A DNA stretch of 64,000 nt, from the NCBI GenBank assembly GCA_963674475.2, contig CAXXFQ010000008.1, forward strand, positions 62,001 through 126,000. Reading direction: 5' to 3'. A program made the translations under genes and the position numbers. This document shows positions 35,886 through 45,445 of this stretch, piece after piece; position 1 is the first letter of the stretch; each line of letters begins with the position of its first letter. This DNA comes from CAXXFQ01 sp963674475 (GTDB lineage Bacteria; Planctomycetota; Planctomycetia; Pirellulales; Thermoguttaceae). A model generated the notes under the pieces. That model was not told the DNA's origin. It did not search any database and worked only from the letters and a program-made list of their open reading frames with translations.

Positions 35886-38266
35886 TGCGGGTCCTGGATC
35901 GCAAACTGTTGCGCGAGTGCCGTCGGTCGTGGGGCCTGTTGCTGACGATCACGCTGGTTGTCACGGTCGGTGTGGCTTGTTATGTCTCGTTCGGCACGAC
36001 TTACCGTAACCTCCAGCAGGCCAAGCAGCGGTTTTACACCCAGTGTCGGATGGCCGACTTTTGGGTCGATGTGAAAAAGGCCCCGCTGGCCGAGCTGGAT
36101 CGGGCGGTCCGGTTGCCCGGCGTCGCGGCAACCCGGTCGCGGATGAGCGAGTATGTCACGATCGGACTGCCAAAGGTCCAGCGGCCGCTCAATGGGTTGG
36201 TCCTCTCGTTGCCCGACCGACGCGAGGAGGTGGTCAACGATATTGTGCTGAAAAAAGGGGGCTATTTTTCCCCCCAACGCCAAAACGAGGTGATCGTCAG
36301 TGACGAGTTCGCCGAGGCTTACCGTCTGGCACCAGGCGACACGATCGAGGTGGTGCTGAACGACCGGCACGAGGAGTTGATCCTTGTCGGCACGGCGATC
36401 AGCAGTGAGTTTGTCTATATGCTGGCTCCCGGCGCGATGGTCCCCGACGCCAAGCGGTTTGGGGTGCTTTACCTGAAAAAAAGTTTCGCCGAAGAGGCGT
36501 TCGACTTTCAGGGAGCGGCCAACCAGTTGGTCGGGCGGCTTTCCTTTGACCAGAAAGAGCCGGTCAAAAAAATCCTCGATCGGATCGAGACCTTTTTGGA
36601 GCCGTACGGCGTGATCACCACGACGCCACTTGCCGACCAGGCGTCGAACAAGTACCTTTCGCAAGAGATCGAGGGTCTGCGCGCGTTTGCGATCTTCATG
36701 CCGATCGTTTTTTTGGCCGTCGCCGCGTTGATCCTCAATGTCCTGATGACCCGAACGGCCCAGCAGCAGCGGACGGTCATCGGGACGCTCAAGGCGTTGG
36801 GCTATTCGAACGCGACGGTGTTTGTCCACTTTTTGAAGTTCGGTCTGGCGATCGGGCTGGTCGGCGGGCTGTTGGGATCGGTTTTGGGGCACCTGTTTTC
36901 GCAAGGATTGACGGCCGAATACCGTAAGATTTTCATCTTTCCCGAGTTAATGAACGAGTTTTCCCTTTCGCACCACGCGCTCGGTATGGCGGTCAGTCTC
37001 CTTTGCGCTCTGACCGGGTCGCTGTACGGGGCGTATCAGGTGCTTCGACTTCAGCCGGCCGAGGCGATGCGACCGCGACCGCCGCGAAAAGGCCACGCGG
37101 TCCTGCTCGAACGGTTTTCGCTTTTTTGGAACCGGCTCGGCACGACGATGCGGATGAGTCTGCGGAACGTGTTTCGCAATCGGATGCGGACCGTTACCGG
37201 CGTGATGGCCGCCTGCCTGGGTGCCGGGCTGTTGCTGGACGGGTTCATGATGGTCGCGGGGACCTATTACCTGATGGACTTTCAGTTTAAATGGACGCGG
37301 CAGGCCGACATGGAGCTGACCTTCCGCCATCCGGTCTCGTTCGAGGCCCTGGACGAGGCGTCCCGGTTGCCGGGGGTTGACCGGGCCGAACCGGTTTTGA
37401 CGACCGCGTGTCACTTTATTGCCGGGCCGTACCGTCGCAAGTTGGCCGTCATGGGGCTGGCCAAAGAGGCCCGGTTGACCGTTCCTCGCGATACCGAGGG
37501 ACACCCGATCGCGATCCCGGACGAGGGGCTTTTGATGAGCGCGAAGCTGGCACGGCTCATGCACGTGACGGTGGGGGACCGGATTGTGGTGCGGCCGGTC
37601 GAAGGGTTGCGTGAGGCGCACGAGGTGGAGGTCAAGCGCCTGGTTGACGGCTATTTGGGGACGGCCGTCTATGCCAACTTGGATTGGTGGAGTCGGACGT
37701 TGGGCGAGGAGCCGATCTTAAACGGGGTCCAACTGGCGTTGGACGGAAACCTCGCTTCGGAAAAACGGCTCTACCGCGAACTCAAAGAGATCCCGACCCT
37801 CCAGGCGACCGCCTCGCGTCATGACATGATCCGGACGATGGAAGAGACCTTTATGGCGGTCCTGAACGTGTTCATCGGCATTTTCGTGCTGTTCACGGCG
37901 GTCGTCTTTTTCGGCAGTATTTTGAACGCCTCGCTGGTCTCGTTGGCCGAACGTCAAACGGAAACGGCCACGTTGCGGGTCCTCGGTTACGGTCCGTGGC
38001 AGGTGGGGCGGGTGTTTTTGTATGAAAGCGTCTTGGTCAACGCGGTCGGAATCTTGTTGGGGCTGCCGGTCGGTTACCTAATGACGCTGGGGGTGGCGAT
38101 GGTGTACGACACCGAGCTGTTTCGGTTCCCGGTCGTCTGTCCCCTCTGGTGTGTCGTGGCGACCGTTTTGTTCGGCGCGGCCTTTACTATTTCGGCCCAC
38201 CTGTTGGTCCAACGCCAGATCCATCGCCAGGATTGGCGTGACGCACTGTTGACGAAAAACGAGTAA
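35882..38266 (+). CDS. ABC transporter permease with two FtsX domains
   Basis: A 794-residue inner-membrane protein. One span near the N terminus (WGLLLTITLVVTVGVACYVSF) is followed by an extracytoplasmic MacB-PCD-like domain, then three spans at about 265-400 (FMPIVFLAVAALILNVLM, FGLAIGLVGGLLGSVLG, VSLLCALTGSLYGAY), a second span and periplasmic domain from about 435 (TVTGVMAACLGAGLLLDGF), and a last FtsX triple (FIGIFVLFTAVVFFGS to VVATVLFGAAFTISA). Such two-FtsX permeases pair with LolD-like ATPases. The start is GTG at 35882 with GGAGG seven bases before it; the ATG at 35885 is the other choice. It overlaps the ATPase gene. Confidence 0.93.
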   Translation: MMRVLDRKLLRECRRSWGLLLTITLVVTVGVACYVSFGTTYRNLQQAKQRFYTQCRMADFWVDVKKAPLAELDRAVRLPGVAATRSRMSEYVTIGLPKVQRPLNGLVLSLPDRREEVVNDIVLKKGGYFSPQRQNEVIVSDEFAEAYRLAPGDTIEVVLNDRHEELILVGTAISSEFVYMLAPGAMVPDAKRFGVLYLKKSFAEEAFDFQGAANQLVGRLSFDQKEPVKKILDRIETFLEPYGVITTTPLADQASNKYLSQEIEGLRAFAIFMPIVFLAVAALILNVLMTRTAQQQRTVIGTLKALGYSNATVFVHFLKFGLAIGLVGGLLGSVLGHLFSQGLTAEYRKIFIFPELMNEFSLSHHALGMAVSLLCALTGSLYGAYQVLRLQPAEAMRPRPPRKGHAVLLERFSLFWNRLGTTMRMSLRNVFRNRMRTVTGVMAACLGAGLLLDGFMMVAGTYYLMDFQFKWTRQADMELTFRHPVSFEALDEASRLPGVDRAEPVLTTACHFIAGPYRRKLAVMGLAKEARLTVPRDTEGHPIAIPDEGLLMSAKLARLMHVTVGDRIVVRPVEGLREAHEVEVKRLVDGYLGTAVYANLDWWSRTLGEEPILNGVQLALDGNLASEKRLYRELKEIPTLQATASRHDMIRTMEETFMAVLNVFIGIFVLFTAVVFFGSILNASLVSLAERQTETATLRVLGYGPWQVGRVFLYESVLVNAVGILLGLPVGYLMTLGVAMVYDTELFRFPVVCPLWCVVATVLFGAAFTISAHLLVQRQIHRQDWRDALLTKNE

Positions 38267-38335
38267 ACGTAAAAAAACCCTGTTCGGAGTCAATCTCAAG
38301 AAAACCGGCCGCGTGAGATAAAATTTTTTGATGTC

Positions 38336-38440
38336 GGCATGGCCAATGAACCTTGCTCTGTCGCAAATGCGCCTGTACCAGGCGGATTTGCTGATTTTCC
38401 AGCGTGGAAAGATGGATTGGCAATGCGGCCCTCAATTAAG
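38336..38440 (+). mobile_element. Miniature inverted-repeat element C, copy 2
   Basis: GGCATGGCCAATGAACCTT at the left and, on the reverse strand, GCATTGCCAATCCATCTTT at the right. The inside shares CGCAAATGCGCCTGT, AGGCGGATTTG, GGAAAGATGGATTGGCAATG and GGCCCTCAAT with 28683-28775. It separates the permease gene from the adaptor gene and keeps an open frame by chance. Confidence 0.7.
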
Positions 38441-38456
38441 TAAGAGGATTCGTGCG

Positions 38457-39803
38457 ATGAAACGAACGATTTGGATACTTGTCATCGTCGGATTTGCCGT
38501 TGGGTTCGGGCTTTGGCTTGCCCTGCGGCCGGGGATTCCGGTCGAGACGACCCCGGTGGTCCGCGGGATGGTGGACGAGTATGTCGACGAACGGGGCAAG
38601 ACCTGTTTGCCGAAGACGTTTCTGGTGACGATGCCGTTTTCCGGCCGGGTCGAGGCGATCCCGCTGGTCGAAGGTCAGCCGGTCAAAAAGGGCCAGGTGG
38701 TTGCGCGGATCGTGCCGATCGATCCGGAGCTGGATGTCCGTCAGACGCGGGCCAGCGTCGGCCATCTGGAGGCGGCGATCGAGGAGAACGCGTTTATCGC
38801 CGTGGAAGAGACGGCTCACACCCAGGCGGAGAAATTCGCCGACTCGATGCAGCACACCGTCAAAGCCTCGTCGGCGCGTGTCGACGCCGGTCGAGCCGAA
38901 TTGACTTACGCGCAAAAGCATAAGGAGCGGATCCATAAGCTTCGGGACGAAGCGGCCGTTTCGGGCGAGGCGCTCGATCAGGCCGACCGGAACTATTCGC
39001 AGGCGATCGCCAACCTGCGTCAGGACCAGTTGGTCTACTCGGCCGTCCAGGCGTTCCAGGCGGGGACCGACCTGTTGCCGACGATGGTGCAAAAGTGGAT
39101 CGATCGCAAGAGTCTCACCGGCGACGTCCTGAAAAAACAATTGGCCGAGGCCCAGGTCGTGTTGGAGGAGGCCCAGGTGGCCCAGCGGCGCGGGACGATG
39201 AAAAGCCCGATCGACGGGGTGGTTCTCAAGCGGCTGGTCAGCAACGAACGGTTTCTTCCGGCCGGAAAGATCCTTTTGGAGTTGGGCAACCTGGACGATC
39301 TGGAAGTGGAGGCCGAGGTTTTGACGCTCGACGCGGGGAATGTCAAACCGGGCGATCCGGTCGAGATCTACGGCCCGGCGATCGGCACGAAACCGGTTCG
39401 CGGCGCGGTGCGACGAATTCATCCGGCCGGTTTTACCAAACTCAGTTCGCTCGGGGTCGAGCAGCAACGGGTCCGGGTCGTTATCGGCTTCGAGCCGGAG
39501 GAGATCAAGCGGCTTTATTCCAAGCGGCATTTGGGGGTCGGCTATCGGGTCCGCGCACGGATCGTCACCTCGCGGGCCGACGACGTTTTGCTCGTTTCCC
39601 GTTCGGCCTTGTTTCGTAACGAACAGGGGGCCCATTGCGTCCTGGTCGTCCGCGGCGGCCGGATCGCCACGGCGCCGATCGAGACCGGGCTGATGAACGA
39701 CGAGTTGGTCGAGGTCCGCTCCGGACTGGCCGAGGGGGACTCGGTCGTCACAATCCCCGACAATCGGCTTGAAGTCGGGACGCGTGTTGAAATGGTGCCG
39801 TAA
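38457..39803 (+). CDS. HlyD/MacA-like periplasmic adaptor protein
   Basis: About 448 residues from the ATG at 38457, which has AGAGGA eight bases upstream; the frame runs further upstream through a repeat element and that part is not coding. It has an N-terminal membrane anchor (TIWILVIVGFAVGFGLWLAL), a lipoyl-like domain half (PFSGRVEAIPLVEGQPVKKG), a coiled-coil hairpin at about 100-230 (YAQKHKERIHKLRDEAAVSG), the second lipoyl half (MKSPIDGVVLKRLVSNERFL) and beta-barrel domains. It connects the ABC permease in the inner membrane to the cell envelope. A partner outer-membrane factor is not in the window. Confidence 0.92.
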   Translation: MKRTIWILVIVGFAVGFGLWLALRPGIPVETTPVVRGMVDEYVDERGKTCLPKTFLVTMPFSGRVEAIPLVEGQPVKKGQVVARIVPIDPELDVRQTRASVGHLEAAIEENAFIAVEETAHTQAEKFADSMQHTVKASSARVDAGRAELTYAQKHKERIHKLRDEAAVSGEALDQADRNYSQAIANLRQDQLVYSAVQAFQAGTDLLPTMVQKWIDRKSLTGDVLKKQLAEAQVVLEEAQVAQRRGTMKSPIDGVVLKRLVSNERFLPAGKILLELGNLDDLEVEAEVLTLDAGNVKPGDPVEIYGPAIGTKPVRGAVRRIHPAGFTKLSSLGVEQQRVRVVIGFEPEEIKRLYSKRHLGVGYRVRARIVTSRADDVLLVSRSALFRNEQGAHCVLVVRGGRIATAPIETGLMNDELVEVRSGLAEGDSVVTIPDNRLEVGTRVEMVP

Positions 39804-39865
39804 AAAATTCCTCCCTCAAACGGTTTCTTTCTCTGTGCGCGGCGACTTCGACCCTTTTTTCCTCC

Positions 39866-40825
39866 GTGGGGATGGGCTACAATAACGGACCGTTTTCTTT
39901 GCCGCTTTGGAACGCACTTTTAGGGGCCACGCCTCGCCCCGGAGAAAAACCGCTCGTGTCCACTCCCGAGAATCGACTTTTTCAAACCGACTGTATCGAC
40001 GGCATGCGTCGGCTCGACGATGGTTCGGTCGATCTGGCGTTCGCCGACCCGCCGTTTAATATCGGCTACGAGTACGACGCCTACGACGATCGGCTCGAGG
40101 ATGAAAAATATCTGGCCTGGACCCGGGATTGGATCGCCGAGGTGGTCCGCGTACTCAAGTCGGACGGGACCTTCTGGTTGGCGATCGGCGACGAATACGC
40201 GGCCGAGATGAAGGTCCTCATGCAACGCCAGCTGGGGCTGACCTGTCGCAGCTGGGTCATCTGGTACTACACGTTCGGCGTCCATTGCAAGGCGAAGTTC
40301 AGCCGGTCGCACGCCCATCTGTTCCATATGGTCAAGGACCCGAAAGCGTTCACGTTCAACTCCGACGCGGTTCGCGTCCCGTCGGCCCGACAATTGGTCT
40401 ATCGGGACAAACGGGCCAACCCACGCGGCCGGATGCCCGACGACACGTGGATTCTTCGCCCGCAGGATCTGCCCGACGGGTTCGAGGCCGACGGCGACAC
40501 CTGGTACTTTCCGCGGGTCTGCGGGACGTTCAAAGAGCGGGCTGGTTGGCACGGCTGCCAGATGCCCGAACAGCTGCTGGGCCGGATCATTCGCTCCTCG
40601 AGCAACGAGGGGGAACTGGTCCTCGACCCGTTCACCGGCAGCGGGACGACCCTGGCCGTGGCCAAAAAACTCGGTCGACGCTATCTGGGTTACGAGATGT
40701 CCGAAGCGTACGCCGAAGCGGCCCGGAAGCGTCTGAAAGCGATCCGCCCCGGCGATCCGCTCGAAGGGGCCCCCGAACCGCTCTCCAGCGCCCCAAGCAC
40801 CGCCAAAGGGAAACGGCTCGGGTAA
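39866..40825 (+). CDS. Solitary site-specific DNA methyltransferase (N6-adenine or N4-cytosine)
   Basis: Up to 319 residues. The catalytic motif IV is AFADPPFNIGY near residue 60, and motif I is LDPFTGSGTTLAVAKKLGRRYLGYE near residue 255; this order marks the beta class (ParB-like/CcrM-like group). The region between carries the target recognition part (RMPDDTWILRPQDLPDGFE). No restriction gene or specificity subunit is adjacent, so a role in chromosome marking is possible, though the target site is unknown. The start is uncertain: GTG 39866, ATG 39872, or GTG 39957 are all in frame; the conserved part begins at NRLFQTDCIDGM. Confidence 0.88.
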   Translation: MGMGYNNGPFSLPLWNALLGATPRPGEKPLVSTPENRLFQTDCIDGMRRLDDGSVDLAFADPPFNIGYEYDAYDDRLEDEKYLAWTRDWIAEVVRVLKSDGTFWLAIGDEYAAEMKVLMQRQLGLTCRSWVIWYYTFGVHCKAKFSRSHAHLFHMVKDPKAFTFNSDAVRVPSARQLVYRDKRANPRGRMPDDTWILRPQDLPDGFEADGDTWYFPRVCGTFKERAGWHGCQMPEQLLGRIIRSSSNEGELVLDPFTGSGTTLAVAKKLGRRYLGYEMSEAYAEAARKRLKAIRPGDPLEGAPEPLSSAPSTAKGKRLG

Positions 40826-40882
40826 CGCGGGAACCGGACCTGTCTCTTTTTTTCTCTCTTCCAATTGAAGAAATCGCTTTTA

Positions 40883-42304
40883 ATGACCTATCAAACAGAC
40901 GACACGATTGTGGCGGTCGCTTCTCCTCCGGGCGGCGCGGCGCGGGGGATGGTCCGGTTGAGCGGACCGGGGGTGCCGGCGTGTGTCGAGCGGCTGTTTG
41001 AACCGGGGGATTCCGCATCGCATGGGGCAGTCGAAAAACTACTTGCGACGGCGACCGGGCCGATCGTTTTGGATGGGGCGTTTCGTCTGGAGGAATTCAA
41101 TCAGACGCTGCCGGGGGAATTTTACTATTGGCCGAACGGGCATAGTTACACGGGCGAGCCGGTCGCCGAGTGGCACACGTTTGGGTCGCCTCCGCTTTTG
41201 GACGCGGTCGTTCGGGCCTGTTGTCGCGAGGAAAACGTCCGGTTGGCCGAGGCCGGGGAGTTTACGCTTCGGGCCTTTTTGTCCGGACGGATCGATCTGA
41301 CCCAGGCCGAAGCGGTTCTCGGCGTGATCGACGCGAACGATTCGTCGTCGCTGGATGTCGCCTTGCACCAGTTGGCCGGGGGGCTGGCCGGTCCGCTGCA
41401 CGGTTTGCGAGATCGGCTGATCGATCTGTTGGGCCATCTGGAGGCCGGGTTCGATTTTGCCGACGAGGATATCGAGTTCATCTCATCCGACCAGTTGCGG
41501 ACCCAGTTGGACGAGGCAATCGAACGGACCCGCACCCTGTCGGAGACGGTTCGCATGCGGGCCGACACCGCCGATCTGCCGCGGGTCGTCTTGATCGGAC
41601 GGCCGAATACGGGAAAAAGCAGCCTTTATAATCGGCTGCTAGGGGAATCGGGGGCGATCGTCTCCGAATTGCCGGGGACGACCCGCGACTATCTGGCGGC
41701 CGAGGTCGAGCTGGACGAGGCCCGATTCCAGTTGATCGACACGGCCGGACAGGCCGAAAAGACGACCGATCCGCTGAACCGGTTGGCCCGCGACGTGGCC
41801 AGCCGCGCGAGCCAACAGGCCGAAATCCGGTTGCTCTGTCTCGACGCGACCCGACCGCTGGAACCGTGGGAACTGGCCCAATGGGAAGCGGCCGACTGGG
41901 AAGATACGATCGGCGTCTTGACCAAGATCGACCTTCTCGGGCCCGGCGCGCCGACGCCGATAGAAGAAGCCGGGGTAAGTTCCACGGTTCGGCTGATCGA
42001 GATGAGCAACCTCGACGGGCGCGGGATTGACTGGCTCCAGGCCGAACTGCGTCAAACCGTCTTGGAAGTCGGACGGGGCGGGGGATCGGTCGTGGCGACG
42101 ACCGCCGTCCGTTGTGCCGAGGCACTGCGTCGCGCGAACGGCGCACTGGTCGAGGCTCGTGCGCTGGTTGACTCCGGGATGGGCGAAGAGCTTTTGGCCG
42201 CCGAAGTCCGACTGGCGCTCGACGAACTGGGCAAAGTAGCCGGGGCGGTCTACACCGACGATATCTTGGACCGGGTCTTCAGCCGGTTCTGCGTCGGGAA
42301 GTAA
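40883..42304 (+). CDS. mnmE: tRNA modification GTPase MnmE
   Basis: About 473 residues from the ATG at 40883 (a TTG at 40865 is in frame). The N-terminal folate-binding domain opens DTIVAVASPPGGAARGMVRLSGP; the G domain at about 225-385 has GRPNTGKSSL, the GTT switch in PGTTRD, DTAG and TKID; the C-terminal helical domain ends FSRFCVGK with the essential C-x-G-K. With MnmG it makes the 5-(carboxymethyl)aminomethyl group on U34 of tRNAs. mnmG is not in the window. Length is normal. Confidence 0.97.
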   Translation: MTYQTDDTIVAVASPPGGAARGMVRLSGPGVPACVERLFEPGDSASHGAVEKLLATATGPIVLDGAFRLEEFNQTLPGEFYYWPNGHSYTGEPVAEWHTFGSPPLLDAVVRACCREENVRLAEAGEFTLRAFLSGRIDLTQAEAVLGVIDANDSSSLDVALHQLAGGLAGPLHGLRDRLIDLLGHLEAGFDFADEDIEFISSDQLRTQLDEAIERTRTLSETVRMRADTADLPRVVLIGRPNTGKSSLYNRLLGESGAIVSELPGTTRDYLAAEVELDEARFQLIDTAGQAEKTTDPLNRLARDVASRASQQAEIRLLCLDATRPLEPWELAQWEAADWEDTIGVLTKIDLLGPGAPTPIEEAGVSSTVRLIEMSNLDGRGIDWLQAELRQTVLEVGRGGGSVVATTAVRCAEALRRANGALVEARALVDSGMGEELLAAEVRLALDELGKVAGAVYTDDILDRVFSRFCVGK

Positions 42305-42425
42305 TTCTTCTCTTGCGGACATTCCTCTTGCCAACACTCCGCTATCTTGGAATCCGTTCTTTTATCGGGCGGTTTGTCTTTTTTTGGTAAAACGATTTCT
42401 TAACCAAGGGTAAGGCCGATTCGAC

Positions 42426-42454
42426 TTGTGATACTGTTTTAAAAAACTTAGAAT
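42426..42454 (+). promoter_or_regulatory. Promoter of the TPR-protein gene
   Basis: TTGTGA (42426-42431), 17-base spacer, TAGAAT (42449-42454). It lies about 100 bases before the ATG and is followed by a hairpin in the leader. Confidence 0.55.
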
Positions 42455-42470
42455 GTCGGTGTGTAAGCGT

Positions 42471-42519
42471 CACGGAAAATTGGTTTTCAAGTCAGGCGGA
42501 TGTTTTCTTGAAAACCGTG
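42471..42519 (+). promoter_or_regulatory. Stem-loop in the leader of the TPR-protein gene
   Basis: GTTTTCAAG (42483-42491) pairs with CTTGAAAAC (42507-42515), and CACG (42471-42474) with CGTG (42516-42519). It ends 34 bases before the start codon with TTTTCTC after the stem; it could affect translation or attenuate transcription. Confidence 0.5.
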
Positions 42520-42553
42520 ATTTTCTCTTCACCCGGTTTGTGAAATTACCAAA

Positions 42554-44701
42554 ATGCACCGACGAAAAGTTCTCATTGCCGTTCTTGTAATAGTCACGTT
42601 TCTGCCAGGAATAGGTATTGCGTTGAAGCAGTCGGTTCGCGCGCATAACGCGAAGCATCTGAAAAGCCTCAATACCAAGGCGGAAAAATTTTATCTTAAG
42701 GGGAAATATCAAGAGGGAATTCCGATCGGCCAAAAGGCGCTTGATTTTGCGGAAAGAAGATTTGGACCGGATCATGACGTGACGGCGGCTCCTCTTACGA
42801 ATCTGGCGAAACTCTACCATGCCGTGGGAAAATACTCCGAAGCGGAGCCCCTTTATGAAAGGGCTTTAAAAAATAGTCAAAAGTCGTTTGGCCCAAATCA
42901 CGAGAACGTGGCGGTCGCGTTAAACAACTTGGCGCTTTTAAATTATGATAAAGGTGATATAAGTAAGGCCGAGCCGCTTTACGAGAAGGCCAAGACGATC
43001 TACGTGAAAAAAATGCGGACGAGCGATCCGAATTATGGGTTGGTGCTGAACAATTATGGATTGTTGGCATACTCGCAAGGGAAGTATGGAAAGGCCGAAT
43101 CGCATTACAAAAGGGCCCTCGATGTTACCAAGAAAGTGTTAGGAGAGAATCATTCTCTGTATGCGACTACGCTAAATAATCTGGGAGTCTTGTATCAAGA
43201 TCAACAGAAGTTTGCCGAGGCGGAACCGCTTTGTAAGAAGGCCTTGGAGATTCAGGAGAAAACTCTTTCTTCAGGCCATCCAGAGATAGTTTTGTCTCTC
43301 AATAACTTGGCCGAGTCGTATCGAATGCAAGGTAAATTCGCAGAAGCGGAACCGCTTTTTAAAAGAGCGCTTGCCTTTGGCCAGAAAAACCTTGGTACGG
43401 AGCATCCAGACCTTGCGATTACGCTGAATAACCTGGGTTTGTTGTATTATAATCAGGGGAAATGTGAAGAAGCGGAGTCCTTTTTTCAGCGTGTGCTGAC
43501 GATTTGGGAGAAAAAACGGGACTCCGCGAACCCAAATTTTTCAGCCGCTTTTTATAATTTGGGCGCGATTCATCAATTTAAAGGGGACTACGCGAAAGCC
43601 GAACATTTTTTTAGAAAATCGCTTGAAATCTGTGAGAAAGTTCTGGGGCCAGAGCACCAAGATGTTGCCAATTCCTTGAATAAACTTGGGCTGATTTATT
43701 ATGAACAGGAGAATTTTTCCAAAGCCGAACCGCTTTATGAGAGGGCTTTGGCGATTCGTCAAAAAGCCTTAGGGGAAAAGCATGAGGATGTTGTCGTTTC
43801 GTTGAATAATTTGGGCTTTTTGTACTATTCTCAAGGGGAATTCGACCAAGCGGAACCCTTTTTTCAGAAGGCGATATCAATAGGTCGGGACGTGTTTGGC
43901 AAAAAAAGTGCCTCGGTGGCCACTCTTCAGGACCGGTTGGCCGAAATGTATTTTGATCAAGAGAAATACTCCGAGGCGGAATCGCTTTACCAAAACTCGC
44001 TTGCCATTCGTCAGGCGGTTTTGGGGGAGGAAAGCGACGAGGTTCTACTCTCGGTGCATAATCTTGCTTTACTGTCCCATGCCCAAGGGAATTTCGCGGA
44101 GGCGGAGTCTTTTTACAAAAAATCGTTGACGCTTGCCGGGAAATCGTTTGAAAAGGACCCGCTTGCGGTAGTTAGTGTCACCAAGGAACTCGTTTCGCTC
44201 TACACGGATCAGGAGAAATATGGCGAAGCGCAATCGTTATGCAAAACGTCTTTGGTGACATGGGAAAAAACGTTAGGGAAAGACCATTTGGAAGTCGCCC
44301 TGTTGCAGAATTGCTTAGGCGATATGTACTACGCCGAGGAAAAATACGATCTTGCCGAGCCGTTTTACGAGGAAGCTTTGGCGAGCTTGCAAAAAAGGTA
44401 TAGTGAACCGCATTCAGATGTTGCCGTGGTCTCGGGCAATCTGGCCCTGGTTTATGAATTTCAAGGTAACTTCTCGGCTGCCGAACCGCTATATCAAAAG
44501 TCCTTGGCGATCGGTAAGGAGACTTTTGGCGAAGCGCACCCCTATGTGATTGGTACCATAGAATGTATGGCTGACTTTTATAGTAAGTTAGGGAAAAACG
44601 CTTTATCAAAAAGTTATTTTCAGCAGGCCAGGGCGATTCGAGAGAAGATGGGAGCGGTCGGGTTGCAAGGGGAAAAGGGTGGTCAGGTTGAGCGGGAATA
44701 G
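42554..44701 (+). CDS. Kinesin-light-chain-type TPR protein
   Basis: A 715-residue protein with a signal anchor (KVLIAVLVIVTFLPGIGIAL) and then about 15 TPR repeats of 42 residues filling the rest. The repeat pattern is LNNLGLLYYNQGKxxEAEPLYxRAL followed by a G-x-x-HP/D segment, as in kinesin light chain TPR_10/TPR_12 proteins. The last repeat (KLGKNALSKSYFQQA) is the most divergent. There is no enzymatic domain. Such arrays bind partner peptides; here the domain would face the periplasm if the anchor is a signal. G+C is lower than in neighbours (43441-43500 has 26 G/C in 60), suggesting recent spread or transfer. Confidence 0.85.
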   Translation: MHRRKVLIAVLVIVTFLPGIGIALKQSVRAHNAKHLKSLNTKAEKFYLKGKYQEGIPIGQKALDFAERRFGPDHDVTAAPLTNLAKLYHAVGKYSEAEPLYERALKNSQKSFGPNHENVAVALNNLALLNYDKGDISKAEPLYEKAKTIYVKKMRTSDPNYGLVLNNYGLLAYSQGKYGKAESHYKRALDVTKKVLGENHSLYATTLNNLGVLYQDQQKFAEAEPLCKKALEIQEKTLSSGHPEIVLSLNNLAESYRMQGKFAEAEPLFKRALAFGQKNLGTEHPDLAITLNNLGLLYYNQGKCEEAESFFQRVLTIWEKKRDSANPNFSAAFYNLGAIHQFKGDYAKAEHFFRKSLEICEKVLGPEHQDVANSLNKLGLIYYEQENFSKAEPLYERALAIRQKALGEKHEDVVVSLNNLGFLYYSQGEFDQAEPFFQKAISIGRDVFGKKSASVATLQDRLAEMYFDQEKYSEAESLYQNSLAIRQAVLGEESDEVLLSVHNLALLSHAQGNFAEAESFYKKSLTLAGKSFEKDPLAVVSVTKELVSLYTDQEKYGEAQSLCKTSLVTWEKTLGKDHLEVALLQNCLGDMYYAEEKYDLAEPFYEEALASLQKRYSEPHSDVAVVSGNLALVYEFQGNFSAAEPLYQKSLAIGKETFGEAHPYVIGTIECMADFYSKLGKNALSKSYFQQARAIREKMGAVGLQGEKGGQVERE

Positions 44702-45372
44702 CCGTTTCGGCAGGGTGAAGGTCGCTTCGGGTGTTGAGGATCTCGATTTAACCGAAAGGGGGGAAGGAGCGGTTTTGACAGCCCGTCGTGGGAAGCATGA
44801 TTCCAAGGAAGGCGTGACGTGGAGACGGGAAAACGCTTGGCGATTTGGCTTGGCCTCTCCTTTGAAAAGAGACGAAAAGGCTTAGCTGGGGGATGGCGAG
44901 AAAAAAATCGCCTCAAGCGGGACGGGTGAAAATCCGATAATCGCTCCGAATCCGTGTTGCCATTGCACTTGATAAAATGCCCGTTTTGCGTAAGATGGGT
45001 GCGTAATGCCCGATTGGGGCGGGGGGTGCTGGGCAGAGGCGGCGATGCAGTTGGTCTCGTCGCTTTCTGCGGAAAACGGATTTTTGGTTTATCGGAGCAG
45101 CTTTGGCCTTTCAAGAGCCGGATGTAATTCTACAGAGGGGTTCACGATAGCCTAAATGGGTCAGTTCGTACTTCCGATGTGGGAAAAATCGGTTTTTTGG
45201 CGTTATCAAGTGTAAAATGGCGGGGGAGTTGGTCGATGCTTCCGCAAAGTAACGTGGTATTACGACGGGAATTGCAAAGTACTAGGGGAAAAGTTAGAGA
45301 AAATTTCCCTATCCCCCTTGCATGGTTTGGCGAGGGGACTATATTAGGTGATTCTCGTACTTTGCCCGACCG
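44702..45372. other. Gene-free stretch before the tRNA genes
   Basis: About 670 bases. Short frames here lack protein-like features. The right end carries the likely promoter of the tRNA-tuf unit (45318-45345). The rest shows nothing I recognise. Confidence 0.55.
45318..45345 (+). promoter_or_regulatory. Promoter of the tRNA-tuf transcription unit
   Basis: TTGCAT, 16-base spacer, TATATT, ending 27 bases before tRNA-Thr. It is the best sigma-70-type match near the tRNA cluster. Confidence 0.6.
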
Positions 45373-45445
45373 GCTAGCGTAGCTCAATCGGCAGAGCAGC
45401 TGATTTGTAATCAGCAGGTTGTGGGTTCAAGTCCCTCCGCTAGCT
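45373..45445 (+). tRNA. tRNA-Thr (anticodon TGT)
   Basis: Acceptor GCTAGCG / CGCTAGC, anticodon stem GCTGA / TCAGC with loop TTTGTAA (TGT), T arm with GGTTCAAGTCC. No encoded CCA. First tRNA of the cluster. Confidence 0.95.

Noticed and set aside
38328..38456. N-terminal extension of the HlyD-like protein
   Set aside because: It is the translation of miniature element C; the Met at 38457 has a ribosome site and starts the membrane anchor.
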